A stretch of 64,000 nt of DNA from Mycoplasmopsis caviae (GCF_024498215.1 NZ_CP101806.1:992001-1056000), one strand, 5' to 3'. Shown: positions 45,770-56,948, counted from the first letter of the stretch. Numbers and translations are program-made. Notes: generated by a model from the sequence alone, not told the origin.

Positions 45770-46179
45770 ATTATCTTCCTTAAATATAGTTAATGTGTTC
45801 TTCATGTTCTTAAGTTATTTAATACAAAATACTAATAAAAAGAACATAGTTAAATTATAAATAATCCTTAATTATTCGACGTTTTTAAGTGTATAAAATG
45901 GAAAAAATAACATATGTATTAAAACTAAAATTACTTTTGTAATTGGTTATATTTTAATTCACTAATTTATATTTTATTGTTCCCAATCTCTCTATTATTA
46001 GGATTAATAAGAAAAAATAAATTATATGTGATCATATATTAGCTACTTTAGTTCATTTTAGTTTATGCATTTTTCCTAAATGCATTAGTTCTAATAAAAT
46101 AGCGACAAATTTTAATGATGTATTTATCAAAGTATAGTCAATAAGTATTTATATTTTGCTAAAAAATAAAAAACCAAAA

Positions 46180-46195
46180 TGCTATAAAAACAGCA
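46180..46195 (-). repeat. CTATAAAA(C/T)AG hairpin element downstream of glyA (left copy)
   Basis: TGCTATAAAAACAGCA, a 5-A variant, downstream of the glyA stop; repeated at 51833 by the duplication. Confidence 0.4.
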
Positions 46196-46212
46196 ATTCC
46201 TAGCTCATTATA

Positions 46213-47291
46213 TTATCTATAAACTGTAATAATTGGAAATTCTTTTGTAAGCACTTTAACTTGTTTTTTAGATTATATGTTAGTGTTTTATTTTCTAAAA
46301 TTGTTTTATGACTTCTTAAAATTGTGTCAATAATTTGTGCAAGTTGGTTTCATTTAGAAAACTTTCTTGAAGTCATTGCTGCACTTCCTAATCTTATTCC
46401 GCTTGCAACCATTGGACTTAATGTGTCAAAAGGAACTGTATTTTTATTAACAGTAATGTTAAATTTACCCAACAACATTTCAGCATCCTTACCTGAAATC
46501 CCATAACTTTTGTAAACATTAATTGTAAATAAATGATTATCTGTTCCACCCGAAACAATTGAAACGCCTTTATCTAAAAATGCTTGTGCAAATTCTTTTG
46601 AATTTTCAACAACACACTTACCATATTCCTTAAATGAGGGCAATAGTGCTTCGCCAAAAGCAACTGCTTTGCCTGCTATTGCATGAAATAGTGGCCCGCC
46701 TTGATATCCAGGAAAAACTCAACGATCAATTTTTTAGTTTAATTCATCATTGTTAGTCATTATAATTGCGCCTCTTACTCCCCTTAGAGTTTTGTGGGTT
46801 GTAGTTGTGATAATATCTGCATAAGGTACTGGACTTGGGTGAACTCCAGCGATAATTAAACCAGAAATATGTGCAATATCAGCCATTAGATATGCGCCAC
46901 AAGCGTCGGCTATTTCTCTAAATTTAACTCAATTTATTATTCTTGAGTAAGCAGAATAACCACAAATAATTACTTTTGGCTTTTCTCTAATAATTAACTC
47001 TTTAATAACATCATAATCAAGTAGTCCGTTTTCATCAACATCATATGAAACACTTTTGTATAAAAACCACTAAATGAAATCTTATATCCATGAGTTAAGT
47101 GTCCACCTGAAGCAAGAGAAAGCCCCATAATTTTTTCACTGGATTCGCTAGTGATGCAAGTGCAGTGCATTAGCTACACTACCTGAATAAGGTTGAACAT
47201 TAACGTATCTAACATTAAATAATTCTTTTGCTCTCTCAATGGCTAATTTTTCAACAACATCAACATTTTCACATCCACCATAATATCTTCT
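46213..47291 (-). pseudogene. glyA: Truncated, decaying second copy of glyA
   Basis: Lacks the first about 58 codons, replaced by the IS. Compared with the intact copy at 51865 it has several frameshifts: a shortened T run near 46268, changes around 46735, a lost A near 47070, a lost C near 47145, and more. Many single-base changes add to this (e.g. GCT to ACT types). It cannot give serine hydroxymethyltransferase. Confidence 0.9.
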
Positions 47292-47387
47292 CTTAACTTT
47301 GACATTTTTTCGTAATTTTTTACCAATTTACCTATAAATAAGCAAGATAAAAAATTTTCACTTTTTTAAAAATGTGTTACCATTATA

Positions 47388-47406
47388 ATACCATTTATGG
47401 TATAAT
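47388..47406 (+). promoter_or_regulatory. Transposase promoter with overlapping palindrome
   Basis: ATACCAT-TT-ATGGTAT overlaps TATAAT (47401-47406), the -10 box 7 bases before the transposase ATG. It may be an operator for self-control. The transcript would be almost leaderless. Confidence 0.45.
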
Positions 47407-47412
47407 TTATAT

Positions 47413-49196
47413 ATGTTTGTTAAAATTTCAAAGATAAATGGCATTGAATATGTCAAAATAGCCCGTAGTGTTAGGGATAAGGAAACAAAAAGGTTAAACA
47501 AGTTATTGTTAAAAGACTTGGTAAACTTGAAGATTTACTAAAAGAAGATCCAAACTACATTCAAAATCTAAAAAATATTATTCAGAACTCTCAAAACAAG
47601 AAAGTCAAAGAAAAATTGAACTAGCAAAATTTGGTGAAATATTTATGAATTTTATTGAGGAAGATTCAGATGAGATTAACTATACAGAATTAACAAGAGT
47701 TAAGCGTTTTGATGAACTAGAAAATGAAAATCTTTTCGACATAGAGAAGATTAAAGAGCAATTTAGTAATTCATCAACCGAATTTGAATTTTTCAATTAT
47801 GGTAATCTAGTTTACAAAATAATTTATGAAAAATTAAAACTAGATAAACTAATGAATTCAATAAAATCAACAACTCAAATTAAATATGATTTCAATAATA
47901 TTGTTCAAAATCTTACCTATATGAGAATCCTAAATCCTTGTTCAAAATTAAGAACTTATAATGAATATGAAAATCATTTTTGCAAAATGATGATACATTA
48001 AAATCTCATTATCGTTCACTTGAAATATTAGGTAAAAAAGACTCGATATTATCAAGCATATAAACAATGTTTTAAACAAGATAACAAATAGAAAAATAAA
48101 TAGAGCATTTTACGATGTTACAACTGTATATTTTGAAAGTTTTACCGCTGATGACTTAAGGTTGCATGGTTTTTCAAAAGACCAAAAAGTTAACGAAGTT
48201 CAGGTTGTCTTAGGTCTAATGACAGATGCTAATGGATTACCAATAAGTTTATAAATTATTTCCTGGAAATACAAGTGATTTTAAGACTTTTGTGCCTTTT
48301 ATACAGGAAGTTAAGGAAAATTTAGGTATTGAAGATATTACAATAGTTGCAGACAGAGGATTAAATTCAGGTCCAAATTTACTTGAAATAATTAACTCAG
48401 GTTACAAATTTATAATGGCTCAAAAAATTAGAGATGCCAAGAATAAAGTTAATGGAATTCTAGACCTTGAAACATATGAAAAAATGGGCGAAGAATTCTT
48501 TATGAAAGATGAAAAAATGGTTAAATTTGTGCCTGATAATGACAAGATTAAACAAGAAATTCCAGGAAATTAGTATTAACTTATTCAGAAAAAGAGCAAA
48601 AAAGACAGATATGACAGAGAAAGATTAGTTGAAAAAGCGAAAAATTAATCAAGAATAGCCAGTCAATTGCAAGGTCTGAATTGCAAAAAGGTGGCAAGAA
48701 ATATCTTGATTATGATGTTAATAAGATTACACTAAAAGAACAAAAAATTGAAGATGATGTAAAATGAGATGGCTTTTATGGTATATTCACAAACAACTTT
48801 GAGATGACAAATGAAGAGGTTTTGTATACTTACAGAAAACTTTGACAAATTGAAGAATCGTTCAGAATATTAAAGACAACATTTGAAGTTAGACCGATTT
48901 ATCTTTGAAAGAAAGAAAGTATTGAAGGACATTTTGCGTTGTGTTATTTGGCATTAGCAATTCATAGATTATTAGAATTCTCACTTGAGTCAGTTATACA
49001 TCCTTTTAAGTTTACTATAGACAATATTGTTAGAGCATTAAGGAAACTTTGACTAGTTGTTTTTAAAGATGCAAATAGTTCAAATAAGTACTTTTTAAGG
49101 TTAAAAGAACCGATTATTTATAAGTGTTTAAGGCAAGTTTTAGGTATAAAAAGAATTCCAAAATGAGGAAACACAAAAGAACTTAAACTATGGTAA
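47413..49196 (+). pseudogene. IS1634-family transposase, frameshifted
   Basis: Begins MFVKISKINGIEYVKIARSV and would be about 590 residues, but at least four frameshifts break it (near 47496, 47600, 47995, 48250, 48570). DDE parts are visible in pieces: FYDVTTVYFES (first Asp), ITIVADRGL (second Asp) and WQIEESFRILKTTFEVRPIY (Glu). It is therefore inactive by itself. The partial element at 63.8 kb carries an intact start of a homologous protein. Confidence 0.88.
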
Positions 49197-49213
49197 CACA
49201 AAATTGATAGATT

Positions 49214-49261
49214 AAAAATTTACTAATACAGTCTATTTTATAGGTGTATTAGTAAATTTTT
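49214..49261 (+). terminator. Terminator at the right end of the IS1634-type element
   Basis: 17-bp perfect stem (AAAAATTTACTAATACA with its complement), with CTATTTTATAG at the tip and a T run after it. It shares its tip with the dispersed hairpin set. Confidence 0.8.
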
Positions 49262-49318
49262 TGATAGAAAATGTCAAAGTTAAGAAAAAGAACATAGTTA
49301 AATTATAAATAATCCTTA

Positions 49319-49347
49319 ATTATTCGACGTTTTTAAGTGTATAAAAT
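49319..49347. repeat. Left 29-base target duplication of the IS1202-like element
   Basis: Identical to 51523-51551; runs from ATTATTCGACG to GTGTATAAAAT. A 29-base duplication is within the long range reported for the IS1202 group. Confidence 0.88.
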
Positions 49348-49441
49348 AATGGTTTTATTTTATTTTGTCCACCCTGTTTTTATCTTTTATTTTGTCCATT
49401 TTTAGGTTTCAATTATTATTTTAAAAAGGAGAATTTAAATT

Positions 49442-51057
49442 ATGGAAAATCTTGTAATTAAAACCAGATTTCAAGCAGTTGATACAGGTAAAACAACTGA
49501 TTATGAAGATAAAAAAATTTTAGATTTAAAAAATTCAACAATATTGAAATAGACCAAATGCCGAAATATCAAAAATATTAGGAAAATTGGGTTGTAGAAC
49601 ATCAACAAAAACAATTAAAAGATATAGAAATCAAATATTGATTGCATCTACAAATAACCAAGATGCAATCAGTATATCACATGGTAATAAAAATAAACTT
49701 AGGGGTGTGAAAGTAAGTGATTCAGTTATTATTGATTTAACTAATAGATATTATGAATTAGTGGAACATATTGAGAAAATATCAAAAGGTGATCTTAGTG
49801 TAGCCTTGTTGCATTTTTACAATAATGAGTCTTACTAATGATGAAAAAAATTGTTGCCTTTCACTACCTTTTATAAAAGAATGCTTAGACTTGGTTATTG
49901 CAGTTCATATGCAACGAGAAAAGTAAAAAATGAGCTTAAGAGAAGAAGAATGTTTTTAGAAAACGGTCAAGATATTTCTAAAATCGAGGCACAGTTTATT
50001 AAAATTTATGAAAAAATTCTAAATAAAAATCCATTAAAGGTGTTTACCAAAATAAAAGTTCTGACTATGATTTTGGGCAAATTATTGAAATTGATGCAAC
50101 ACCACTTCATCTTTTTGGAGAAAGTAAGAAGTACCATATTTATAATGCTTGTTGATGCGGCAACAAAAAGTTTGTTAGCAATCTGAATTGACATTGAGGA
50201 AACAACAATTGGATATCAAAATCTTCTAACACAATTATTTAAAAGGTATGGCATTCCACAAGTAATAATAACGGATAGAAGAAGAACTTTTGAGGTTCAG
50301 ATAGTACAAGAACAAGTATGGAAGAAGCACTAAATGCAAGAGGAATTGAACTTATAACAAGCGAGCAATCCAAAGGCAAAACCAAATGTTGAAAGATCAT
50401 TTTGAACATTGCAAAGATGAATAGGAACATTCTTTCATACAAACGGAATCAACTGTTTTGAAGACTTTTTGGGAAAAATTGAACTTTTAATTGATGAATA
50501 CAACAAACAATTTAAAAAGGCCGAAGCAGTAAGTAAAAAATCAAATGTTTTTAGAAAGCCAAATACTGAAATTTTTGAAGAAGAGATGAATCTTGTAATT
50601 AAAAGAAAAATAGTTAATCATACTGTGAGATATGACAACAAATATCTTGCTCCATTTGATAATAATGGCGCTAGGGTTTCTATGTTTGAAAGTGGAGAGG
50701 CAAAGTCTTATGGTAACTCCTGAAAATAAATTATTCTTTGTTGAGGGGAAAAGAAAATATGAAGCCAGAGTACCGAAAGGAAACGAATTGAGCGCAATCG
50801 ATGTATATGCAATATCAAAAATCTTGATCCACAACATCAAGGTGTAAGAGCCTACAATTAAAACCATGCTTCATAATAGAACATGAACATCCAGTACATT
50901 TGAAAAACTTGAAAATATATTTAAGAATTCTGCAAACCCAAACAATAAAGACATTGAATTTATTAAAAAACTATTAAGTGAAAATCTTGAAAAGTTAAAT
51001 GATATTACAAAAGAAATGAAGGAATTTATTGACGCTAATTACAAATCATTTAAGTAA
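49442..51057 (+). pseudogene. Transposase of the IS1202-like element, frameshifted
   Basis: Starts MENLVIKTRFQAVDTGKTTD after AAAAAGGAG and ends EFIDANYKSFK. Between lie several frameshifts or stops (near 49545, 49565, 49838, 50045, 50300, 50385, 50720, 50850). HTH-like N-part (ISKILGKLGCRTSTKTIKRY), DDE core and a C-terminal part can all be followed, so the loss is recent. Full length would be about 530 residues. Confidence 0.8.
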
Positions 51058-51067
51058 GTTTTTCTTG

Positions 51068-51219
51068 TTTCTTCTTTTTAAAAAGAAGAAAGCCTGTCTT
51101 AGCAAGACAAAAAGAAGTTTTGCTTCTTAAGACCGACAGGTCTTAATAAGAGCCAACGGCTCAATACTTATTAAATAAGTTATTTTTTATTTCAATCAAC
51201 AATTTATTTGTTGATTGAA
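51068..51219 (+). other. Array of seven perfect hairpins behind the transposase
   Basis: Seven consecutive stem-loops in 152 bases: 51068-51091 (12-bp arms, TTTCTTCTTTTT), 51095-51109 (TGTCTT), 51112-51128 (AAGAAG), 51127-51146 (TTAAGACC), 51150-51162 (GAGCC), 51166-51180 (ACTTATT), and 51191-51219 (12-bp arms, TTCAATCAACAA). All arms are mismatch-free. The array begins 11 bases after the transposase stop. The remaining 300 bases to the IS end have no such order. Confidence 0.8.
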
Positions 51220-51522
51220 GAATATTTAAAAAGAAATTAACAAATGATGTCAATCCCCAAAAGTTATGAAAAAACTTTAGGATTGAAGACAAAATGAATT
51301 AATTAAAAGCAACTTCTTAATGATGTTGTATGTTTTAATATGCAAAATTTTAAAAAATGTAATTTAACATTTAAAAATGCGGTAAACCTTAATGTTGTAC
51401 ACACAAAAACAAAAAATAACACATTTTTTTGCTGTTTTAGTTAAAAAAATAGCCAAACTTTTATGTGTTTTGGCTATAATTTTTACAACCTTAAAAATTG
51501 GACAAAATAGAAGAAAATTATC

Positions 51523-51551
51523 ATTATTCGACGTTTTTAAGTGTATAAAAT
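51523..51551. repeat. Right 29-base target duplication of the IS1202-like element
   Basis: Identical to 49319-49347. Confidence 0.88.
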
Positions 51552-51832
51552 GGAAAAAATAACATATGTATTAAAACTAAAATTACTTTTGTAATTGGTT
51601 ATATTTTAATTCACTAATTTATATTTTATTGTTCCCAATCTCTCTATTATTAGGATTAATAAGAAAAAAATAAATTATATGTGATCATATATTAGCTACT
51701 TTAGTTCATTTTAGTTTATGCATTTTTCCTAAATGCATTAGTTCTAATAAAATAGCGACAAATTTTAATGATGTATTTATCAAAGTATAGTCAATAAGTA
51801 TTTATATTTTGCTAAAAAATAAAAAACCAAAA

Positions 51833-51848
51833 TGCTATAAAAACAGCA
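51833..51848 (-). repeat. CTATAAAA(C/T)AG hairpin element downstream of glyA
   Basis: TGCTATAAAAACAGCA, 17 bases after the glyA stop in the direction of transcription; a possible weak terminator. Confidence 0.45.
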
Positions 51849-51864
51849 ATTCCGGCTCATTATA

Positions 51865-53121
51865 TTATCTATAAACTGTAATAATTGGAAATTCTTTTGT
51901 AAGCACTTTAACTTGTTTTTTTAGATTATATGTTAGTGTTTTATTTTCTAAAATTGTTTTATGACTTCTTAAAATTGTGTCAATAATTTGTGCAAGTTGG
52001 TTTCATTTAGAAAACTTTCTTGAAGTCATTGCTGCACTTCCTAATCTTATTCCGCTTGCAACCATTGGACTTAATGTGTCAAAAGGAACTGTATTTTTAT
52101 TAACAGTAATGTTAAATTTACCCAACAACATTTCAGCATCCTTACCTGAAATCCCATAACTTTTGTAAACATTAATTGTAAATAAATGATTATCTGTTCC
52201 ACCCGAAACAATTGAAACGCCTTTATCTAAAAATGCTTGTGCAAATTCTTTTGAATTTTCAACAACACACTTACCATATTCCTTAAATGAGGGCAATAGT
52301 GCTTCGCCAAAAGCAACTGCTTTGCCTGCTATTGCATGAAATAGTGGCCCGCCTTGATATCCAGGAAAAACTCAACGATCAATTTTTTTAGCTAATTCAT
52401 CATTGTTAGTCATTATAATTGCGCCTCTTGCTCCCCTTAGAGTTTTGTGGGTTGTAGTTGTGATAATATCTGCATAAGGTACTGGACTTGGGTGAACTCC
52501 AGCGATAATTAAACCAGAAATATGTGCAATATCAGCCATTAGATATGCGCCACAAGTGTCGGCTATTTCTCTAAATTTAGCTCAATTTATTATTCTTGAG
52601 TAAGCAGAATAACCACAAATAATTACTTTTGGCTTTTCTCTAATAGCTAACTCTTTAATAACATCATAATCAAGTAGTCCGTTTTCATCAACATCATATG
52701 AAACACTTTTGTATAAAAAACCACTAAATGAAATCTTATATCCATGAGTTAAGTGTCCACCTGAAGCAAGAGAAAGCCCCATAATTTTTTCACCTGGATT
52801 CGCTAGTGATGCAAGTGCAACTGCATTGGCTACACTACCTGAATAAGGTTGAACATTAACGTATCTAACATTAAATAATTCTTTTGCTCTCTCAATGGCT
52901 AATTTTTCAACAACATCAACATTTTCACATCCACCATAATATCTTCTGTATGGATAACCTTCTCCATATTTATTTGTTAAGACACTTCCGGTGGCTTTTA
53001 GCACATCTTCTGAAACATAGTTTTCAGATGCAATTAATTCAATGTGTTCATTTTGTCTTTTAATTTCATTATTAATAGCTTCTTCAATTTTTTTATCTAA
53101 TAATTTAATTTTTTTGTACAT
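51865..53121 (-). CDS. glyA: Serine hydroxymethyltransferase
   Basis: 418 residues, intact. [17 protein letters not shown] and [15 protein letters not shown] are the substrate-binding start; the PLP Lys226 lies in [14 protein letters not shown]. It converts serine to glycine while charging tetrahydrofolate. TGA Trp codons follow RIIN and FSK. It starts 14 bases after pheT with TAGGGG as ribosome-binding site and is the last gene of the rarA-pheS-ung-pheT operon. The 1.46-kb repeat begins at about codon 58. Confidence 0.94.
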
Positions 53122-53134
53122 AAGAAACCCCTAA

Positions 53135-55321
53135 TTACTTATTGAATTGATTATTTATTTTTTTAATTTCTTCGCTTTTTGCTACAACTCTTAATGTTAC
53201 ATTTTTAACATCTTCTTTAATAAATTCATCAATTTGATATATGTCAAAAACTAATGCAACATTCTTAATTTCTTTAACTTTTTCATCTATTGATTGATAC
53301 AATCCAATTGAAAAAGTTAAGTCAATATTTTTTAACGGAGATGAATTATAACTGTTAAATAATTCATATTTGTTTTTTGGCTCTTTTTGAATTTCACAAA
53401 CTCATGCATCAATATTGCTATATGAAGGGTGTGTTTTACCTAATCAACCTATAAAACAGCCTTTCTGGTAAATTTTTGCTGAAACGTTTGGGTGGATTAA
53501 ATCATTATCATTAAAAGGTTTGAATTCAAGATTTGAATCATTTAAAAAGTTGACAACATCTTGCTTAATTTGTTCAAATGTTTTAGTATTTGATAATAAT
53601 CCATAAACATATTTGCCATCATTTATCATGCCATATTCAAACAAGTTTAAACGACTCATTTTTCGTTTAATATTATATTGTGCTACTTCTAACATTGAGG
53701 GAACAATTGAATTTCTAATTGCTTCTCTTTCTTTTGAAACAAATGTTTGAAGTTTTAGATTATTTTCAAAACCGAAAGGATTGAATTTTAGTCCCTCAAC
53801 ATTTACTAAAGTGAACGTTCTAATTTCTTGGTATCCCATAGATTGAAGTAAACTCTTATCATTATTTCTTTTATTAATTTTAAATGGATAAATTGATGGA
53901 GCCTGAATTTTAAATTTGTCATAACCATAAAATCTAAAGTATTCTTCAATTATATCCTCATAACAATTTAAATCAGTTCTATATGTCGGGGTTGATAAGC
54001 GATTATAAAAAATTTTAAAACCTATTCTTTGTAGTTGATCTTCAACCTTTCCAAATTCGTTATCTAATTCTTTAATTTGTAGCCCTGAATATTTAGCTAA
54101 CAGTTTCTTTTGCTGTAAGAAAAATTTATTTTTTGTTCTCTCAGGCAAGTTAACAAAAATCGATGTTGGTTGCTTATCATCAATAGCTTTAAATTTAAGG
54201 TATTCCATTCCAATTCTAACTAATTCAGTACTTAAAATTTTTCCGCCTTGAAGTGATGAAGCTGTATCAATTTTAATTTCTTTTGAGCCATGTCTTACAT
54301 CAGATGGTTTAAAATTGCCTATTTCAAAAACTACATATTTACTTTTTTTATCAGCAGATGTTTCTTCAAGACCCATGACAGAAGCTAATGAAACTACCTT
54401 ATCATCTGAAAAAATTGCTAATGTGTCTTTTACTTCAACTTCTTTACCACCTATGATTGTAACTTTTCCACTAAATTTTTTGCATGTTAAACTAGTTCCG
54501 ATCTTATCTCGATCATAAACATGAGATGGTACGCCTGTATAAATTAGGCACAAATTAGTGGCATCGACTGCTCAAATATTTTTTGCATCAATATTATGTT
54601 TTGCTAATATTAATAAATCTCTTAATTTTGTGTCTTTATGTTTAAATCTACATTCAAGAAAACTAAGAGCTTTTGCCTCACCATTGTCAACATTTAAGAC
54701 TTGTCTATGAATGCCTGCCTTGTGTGTTTTCTTATAACTAAATCACTTAAAAGGTGTTTGATAGTAGGCAGCAATTTCTTGTGCAAGGACATAATAACTA
54801 TTTGAATCTCCTCTATTTGCTGGTGTTGTGATATCAAAAATATAGTCATCTGACTCAAAATATTCAAGTGGGTTTGCACTTAAATCAAAGTTTCTTGTTG
54901 GATTAAGTAAAATAATGTCATCAACCCCAAAAGGTAATTTATTCTCATCAAAACCAAGTTCACTAAAACCTGAAAGCATACCTTGCGAAACAACTCCAGC
55001 CATTTCTTTTGATTTAAAAACTAAATCGCCTTTTTTACTACCTTCAACAAAAGCAACAGTTATTTTATTTTTTTGTGCATTTTTAGCTTTTGTTTGTATT
55101 GTAAGTTTTTGGTTGTCTACTTCAACATCAACAATAGTTAAGCCATTAGAATTAGGGTTTGGTCTAGTATCCAAAATTTTAGCAAACTTAACACCACTAA
55201 CATCACTGAATTTTTTAACGCTTTCAACTTCATAGCCTAAATTATTGATAACTTTTTCAACTGAAATATCAAGTTTAATTTTTGGCATAAATTTATTCAA
55301 TTCTCTTAACGAAATAATCAT
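53135..55321 (-). CDS. pheT: Phenylalanine-tRNA ligase beta subunit
   Basis: 728 residues. An N-terminal tRNA-binding (OB) domain is visible (VKFAKILDTRPNPNSNGLTIVDVEV ... KGDLVFKSKEMAGVVSQGML). B3/B4 editing and B5 domains follow, then the catalytic-like core with YEDIIEEYFRFYGYDKF. The C-terminal anticodon-binding (FDX-ACB) domain appears complete only if the TGA after CFIG is Trp. Pairs with PheS in an alpha2-beta2 enzyme. Starts one base after the ung stop. Confidence 0.93.
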
Positions 55322-55322
55322 T

Positions 55323-55994
55323 TTAATCCTTTCTTAAATCTCAATTAATTGGGTTAGTTAATTGCGAATTCACTCTTTTAAAGAATTTTGAATCTTTAAA
55401 ACTGTTACTTGTTTTTGAATAAGCAAGTGGAGAAGGATGAGAAGTAATAATAATTTGCTTTTCATCTATTTTATAGTCTTTTTGGACAATTTCTAGAACC
55501 TTTTTAGCATCATTGCCTCATATACCGAAAATAACATTTTTATTTTTGCTTAATATCTGTTTTATTAAATTAATTACAAAAATTTCTCATCCAAAGTTCT
55601 TGTGACTCAAGGGTGAATTTTCATTAACACTTAAGCAAGTGTTTATTAGCAAAACGCCTTGTTTAACTCAACTTTTTAAGCTAAATGTTTCAATAATTGT
55701 TTCGGGGTAATCTTTTTTCAACTCTTTTAAAATATTTTGTAAACTTTTCGGACATTTATCACTTTGTGTGCTAAATGCCAAACCATCCGCTTGACCTTTT
55801 AAATAATAAGGATCTTGACCGATAATTATTAATTTTGTTTCTTCTACTTCAAAATAATTGAGAGCTTCAAACCTTAGGCTTTCTGGTGGAAAAATATTAT
55901 TTTTCTTCTCTTCTACTTTAATCTTGCCAATAAGTTCTTTATAATACTCTTTTACTTCTTCTTGCTTTAAAAATTCTTTAAAACTATTCTTCAT
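55323..55994 (-). CDS. ung: Uracil-DNA glycosylase
   Basis: 223 residues. Asp61 in [20 protein letters not shown] is the catalytic water-activating residue, and [10 protein letters not shown] is the DNA-intercalating loop motif. It removes uracil from DNA. Sits between pheS and pheT: it overlaps the pheS stop and ends one base before the pheT start. AT-rich genomes need this repair strongly. TGA Trp in LKSWVKQ and GIWGND. Confidence 0.93.
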
Positions 55995-56946
55995 AATTAA
56001 ATTGTTGTAACGTTCTTAGGTCGTTTTTGTAGAATTCTCTAATATCTTTAATGTTATATTTGATCATTGCTAAACGCTCAATCCCAATTCCGGCAGCAAA
56101 ACCATTAAATTCTTTTGAATCATATCCTGCCATTTCCATAACATTAGGATGCAACATACCTGCTCCAAGAACTTCTATTCAGCGTTCCTTATAAAAAACA
56201 TCAACCTCGACGCTTGGTTCAGTAAAAGGAAAATAACTTGGCCTTAATCTTAATTCAATTTGTTCCTCAAAAACATATGAAAGCAATGATTTTAATGTTC
56301 ATATCAAGTTATTAAAACTTACACTCTTGCCAACACTAACAAAGTCGAGCTGCGTAAATTGATGTGAATGAGTTGCATCATCTTCATCATTTCTGTAAAC
56401 TTTACCAATAGCAAAATTGTTCATCTCCTTATTTGCATTTCTTTCAAGTTCAAGAGCACTAATACCTGTGTTATGTGTTCTCAGAAGTACTGTTGGATTT
56501 AAATATAGTGAATCATGCATAGCTCTTGCTGGGTGGTCGCTTGGTATGTTTAATTTTTGAAAATTGTAAACATCGTTGACTATTTCACTTTCTCTTGATT
56601 CAAAATAACCATTTTGAATAAATCAATCACGAAGTCTATTTTCTATAATTGTGATTGGGTGAAGTGAACCTGGAACATTAGTTGGTTTAGTTACATCAAC
56701 ATATTGTTTTTCAATGATATTTTTATATTTTTCAAGTTCAATTTTTAATTCAGCCTCTTTAAATTTTGATTCATAAAAGTTTCTTAAATCGGAGATTTTT
56801 TGACCAATCTCTTTTTTTTCTTCAACGGATGCAGTTCTAATTTTGCTTTGTAATTGAACAATTTCTGAATCTTTTGAATAAGCCTTATTTTTAGCTATCT
56901 TTAAATCTTCTAACGTTTTAATTTCTTCTCATTTAATATCAATCAT
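55984..56946 (-). CDS. pheS: Phenylalanine-tRNA ligase alpha subunit
   Basis: 320 residues: helical tRNA-binding N-terminus, then class II motif 2 ([21 protein letters not shown]) and motif 3 ([16 protein letters not shown]). Charges tRNA-Phe together with PheT. The start at 56946 lies 3 bases after the rarA stop, with GGGAGAAAA as ribosome-binding site. TGA Trp codons in NRLRDW and ..LIWTLK. Confidence 0.93.
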
Positions 56947-56948
56947 AT

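Larger units (their letters stand above)
45837..47291. repeat. Left copy of a ~1.46-kb direct repeat (glyA 3' part plus flank)
   Basis: Nearly identical to 49285-52947 once the element inserted in that copy is removed. It begins AAAAAGAACATAG and ends ATATCTTCT inside glyA. It directly abuts the left end of the IS1634-type element, whose right end abuts the start of the other copy: the geometry of a target duplication. A handful of indels and about a dozen substitutions separate the copies. Confidence 0.9.
47292..49284 (+). mobile_element. IS1634-family insertion sequence (decayed)
   Basis: Terminal inverted repeats CTTAACTTTGACATTTT and AAAATGTCAAAGTTAAG (17 bp perfect) bound 1993 bases holding one broken transposase. 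IS1634-type elements are known from mycoplasmas for very long, variable target duplications. Here the flanks are about 1.46-kb direct repeats. Confidence 0.88.
49348..51522 (+). mobile_element. IS1202-like (ISNCY) insertion sequence, decayed
   Basis: 2175 bases between 29-base direct repeats. The ends share an imperfect inverted repeat with the core TATTTTGTCCA, which occurs twice at the left end. The transposase has an integrase-type DDE pattern, EIDATPLHLFGESKK, IITDRRRTF and KPNVERSFWTLQ. The long duplication and the ..VERSF..LQ ending suggest IS1202 rather than IS30, whose IS1630 branch in mycoplasma also makes long duplications. Confidence 0.7.
49285..52947. repeat. Right copy of the ~1.46-kb direct repeat, interrupted by an IS
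   Basis: The pieces 49285-49347 and 51552-52947 together with one copy of the 29-base duplication match 45837-47291. Between them sits the IS1202-like element. This copy runs on into the intact 5' end of glyA, so it is the original locus. Confidence 0.88.

Noticed and set aside
46324..46506. Plus-strand ORF repeated at 51977
   Set aside because: It is a shadow of glyA on the other strand, present twice because of the duplication.
51068..51219. CRISPR array or simple tandem repeat
   Set aside because: The stems differ in sequence and length and there are no repeated units; only the hairpin layout recurs.
53446..53460. CTATAAAACAG core inside pheT
   Set aside because: It lies in conserved coding sequence (residues around CFIGWLGK on the minus strand) without a complementary stem, so it was left out of the hairpin family.
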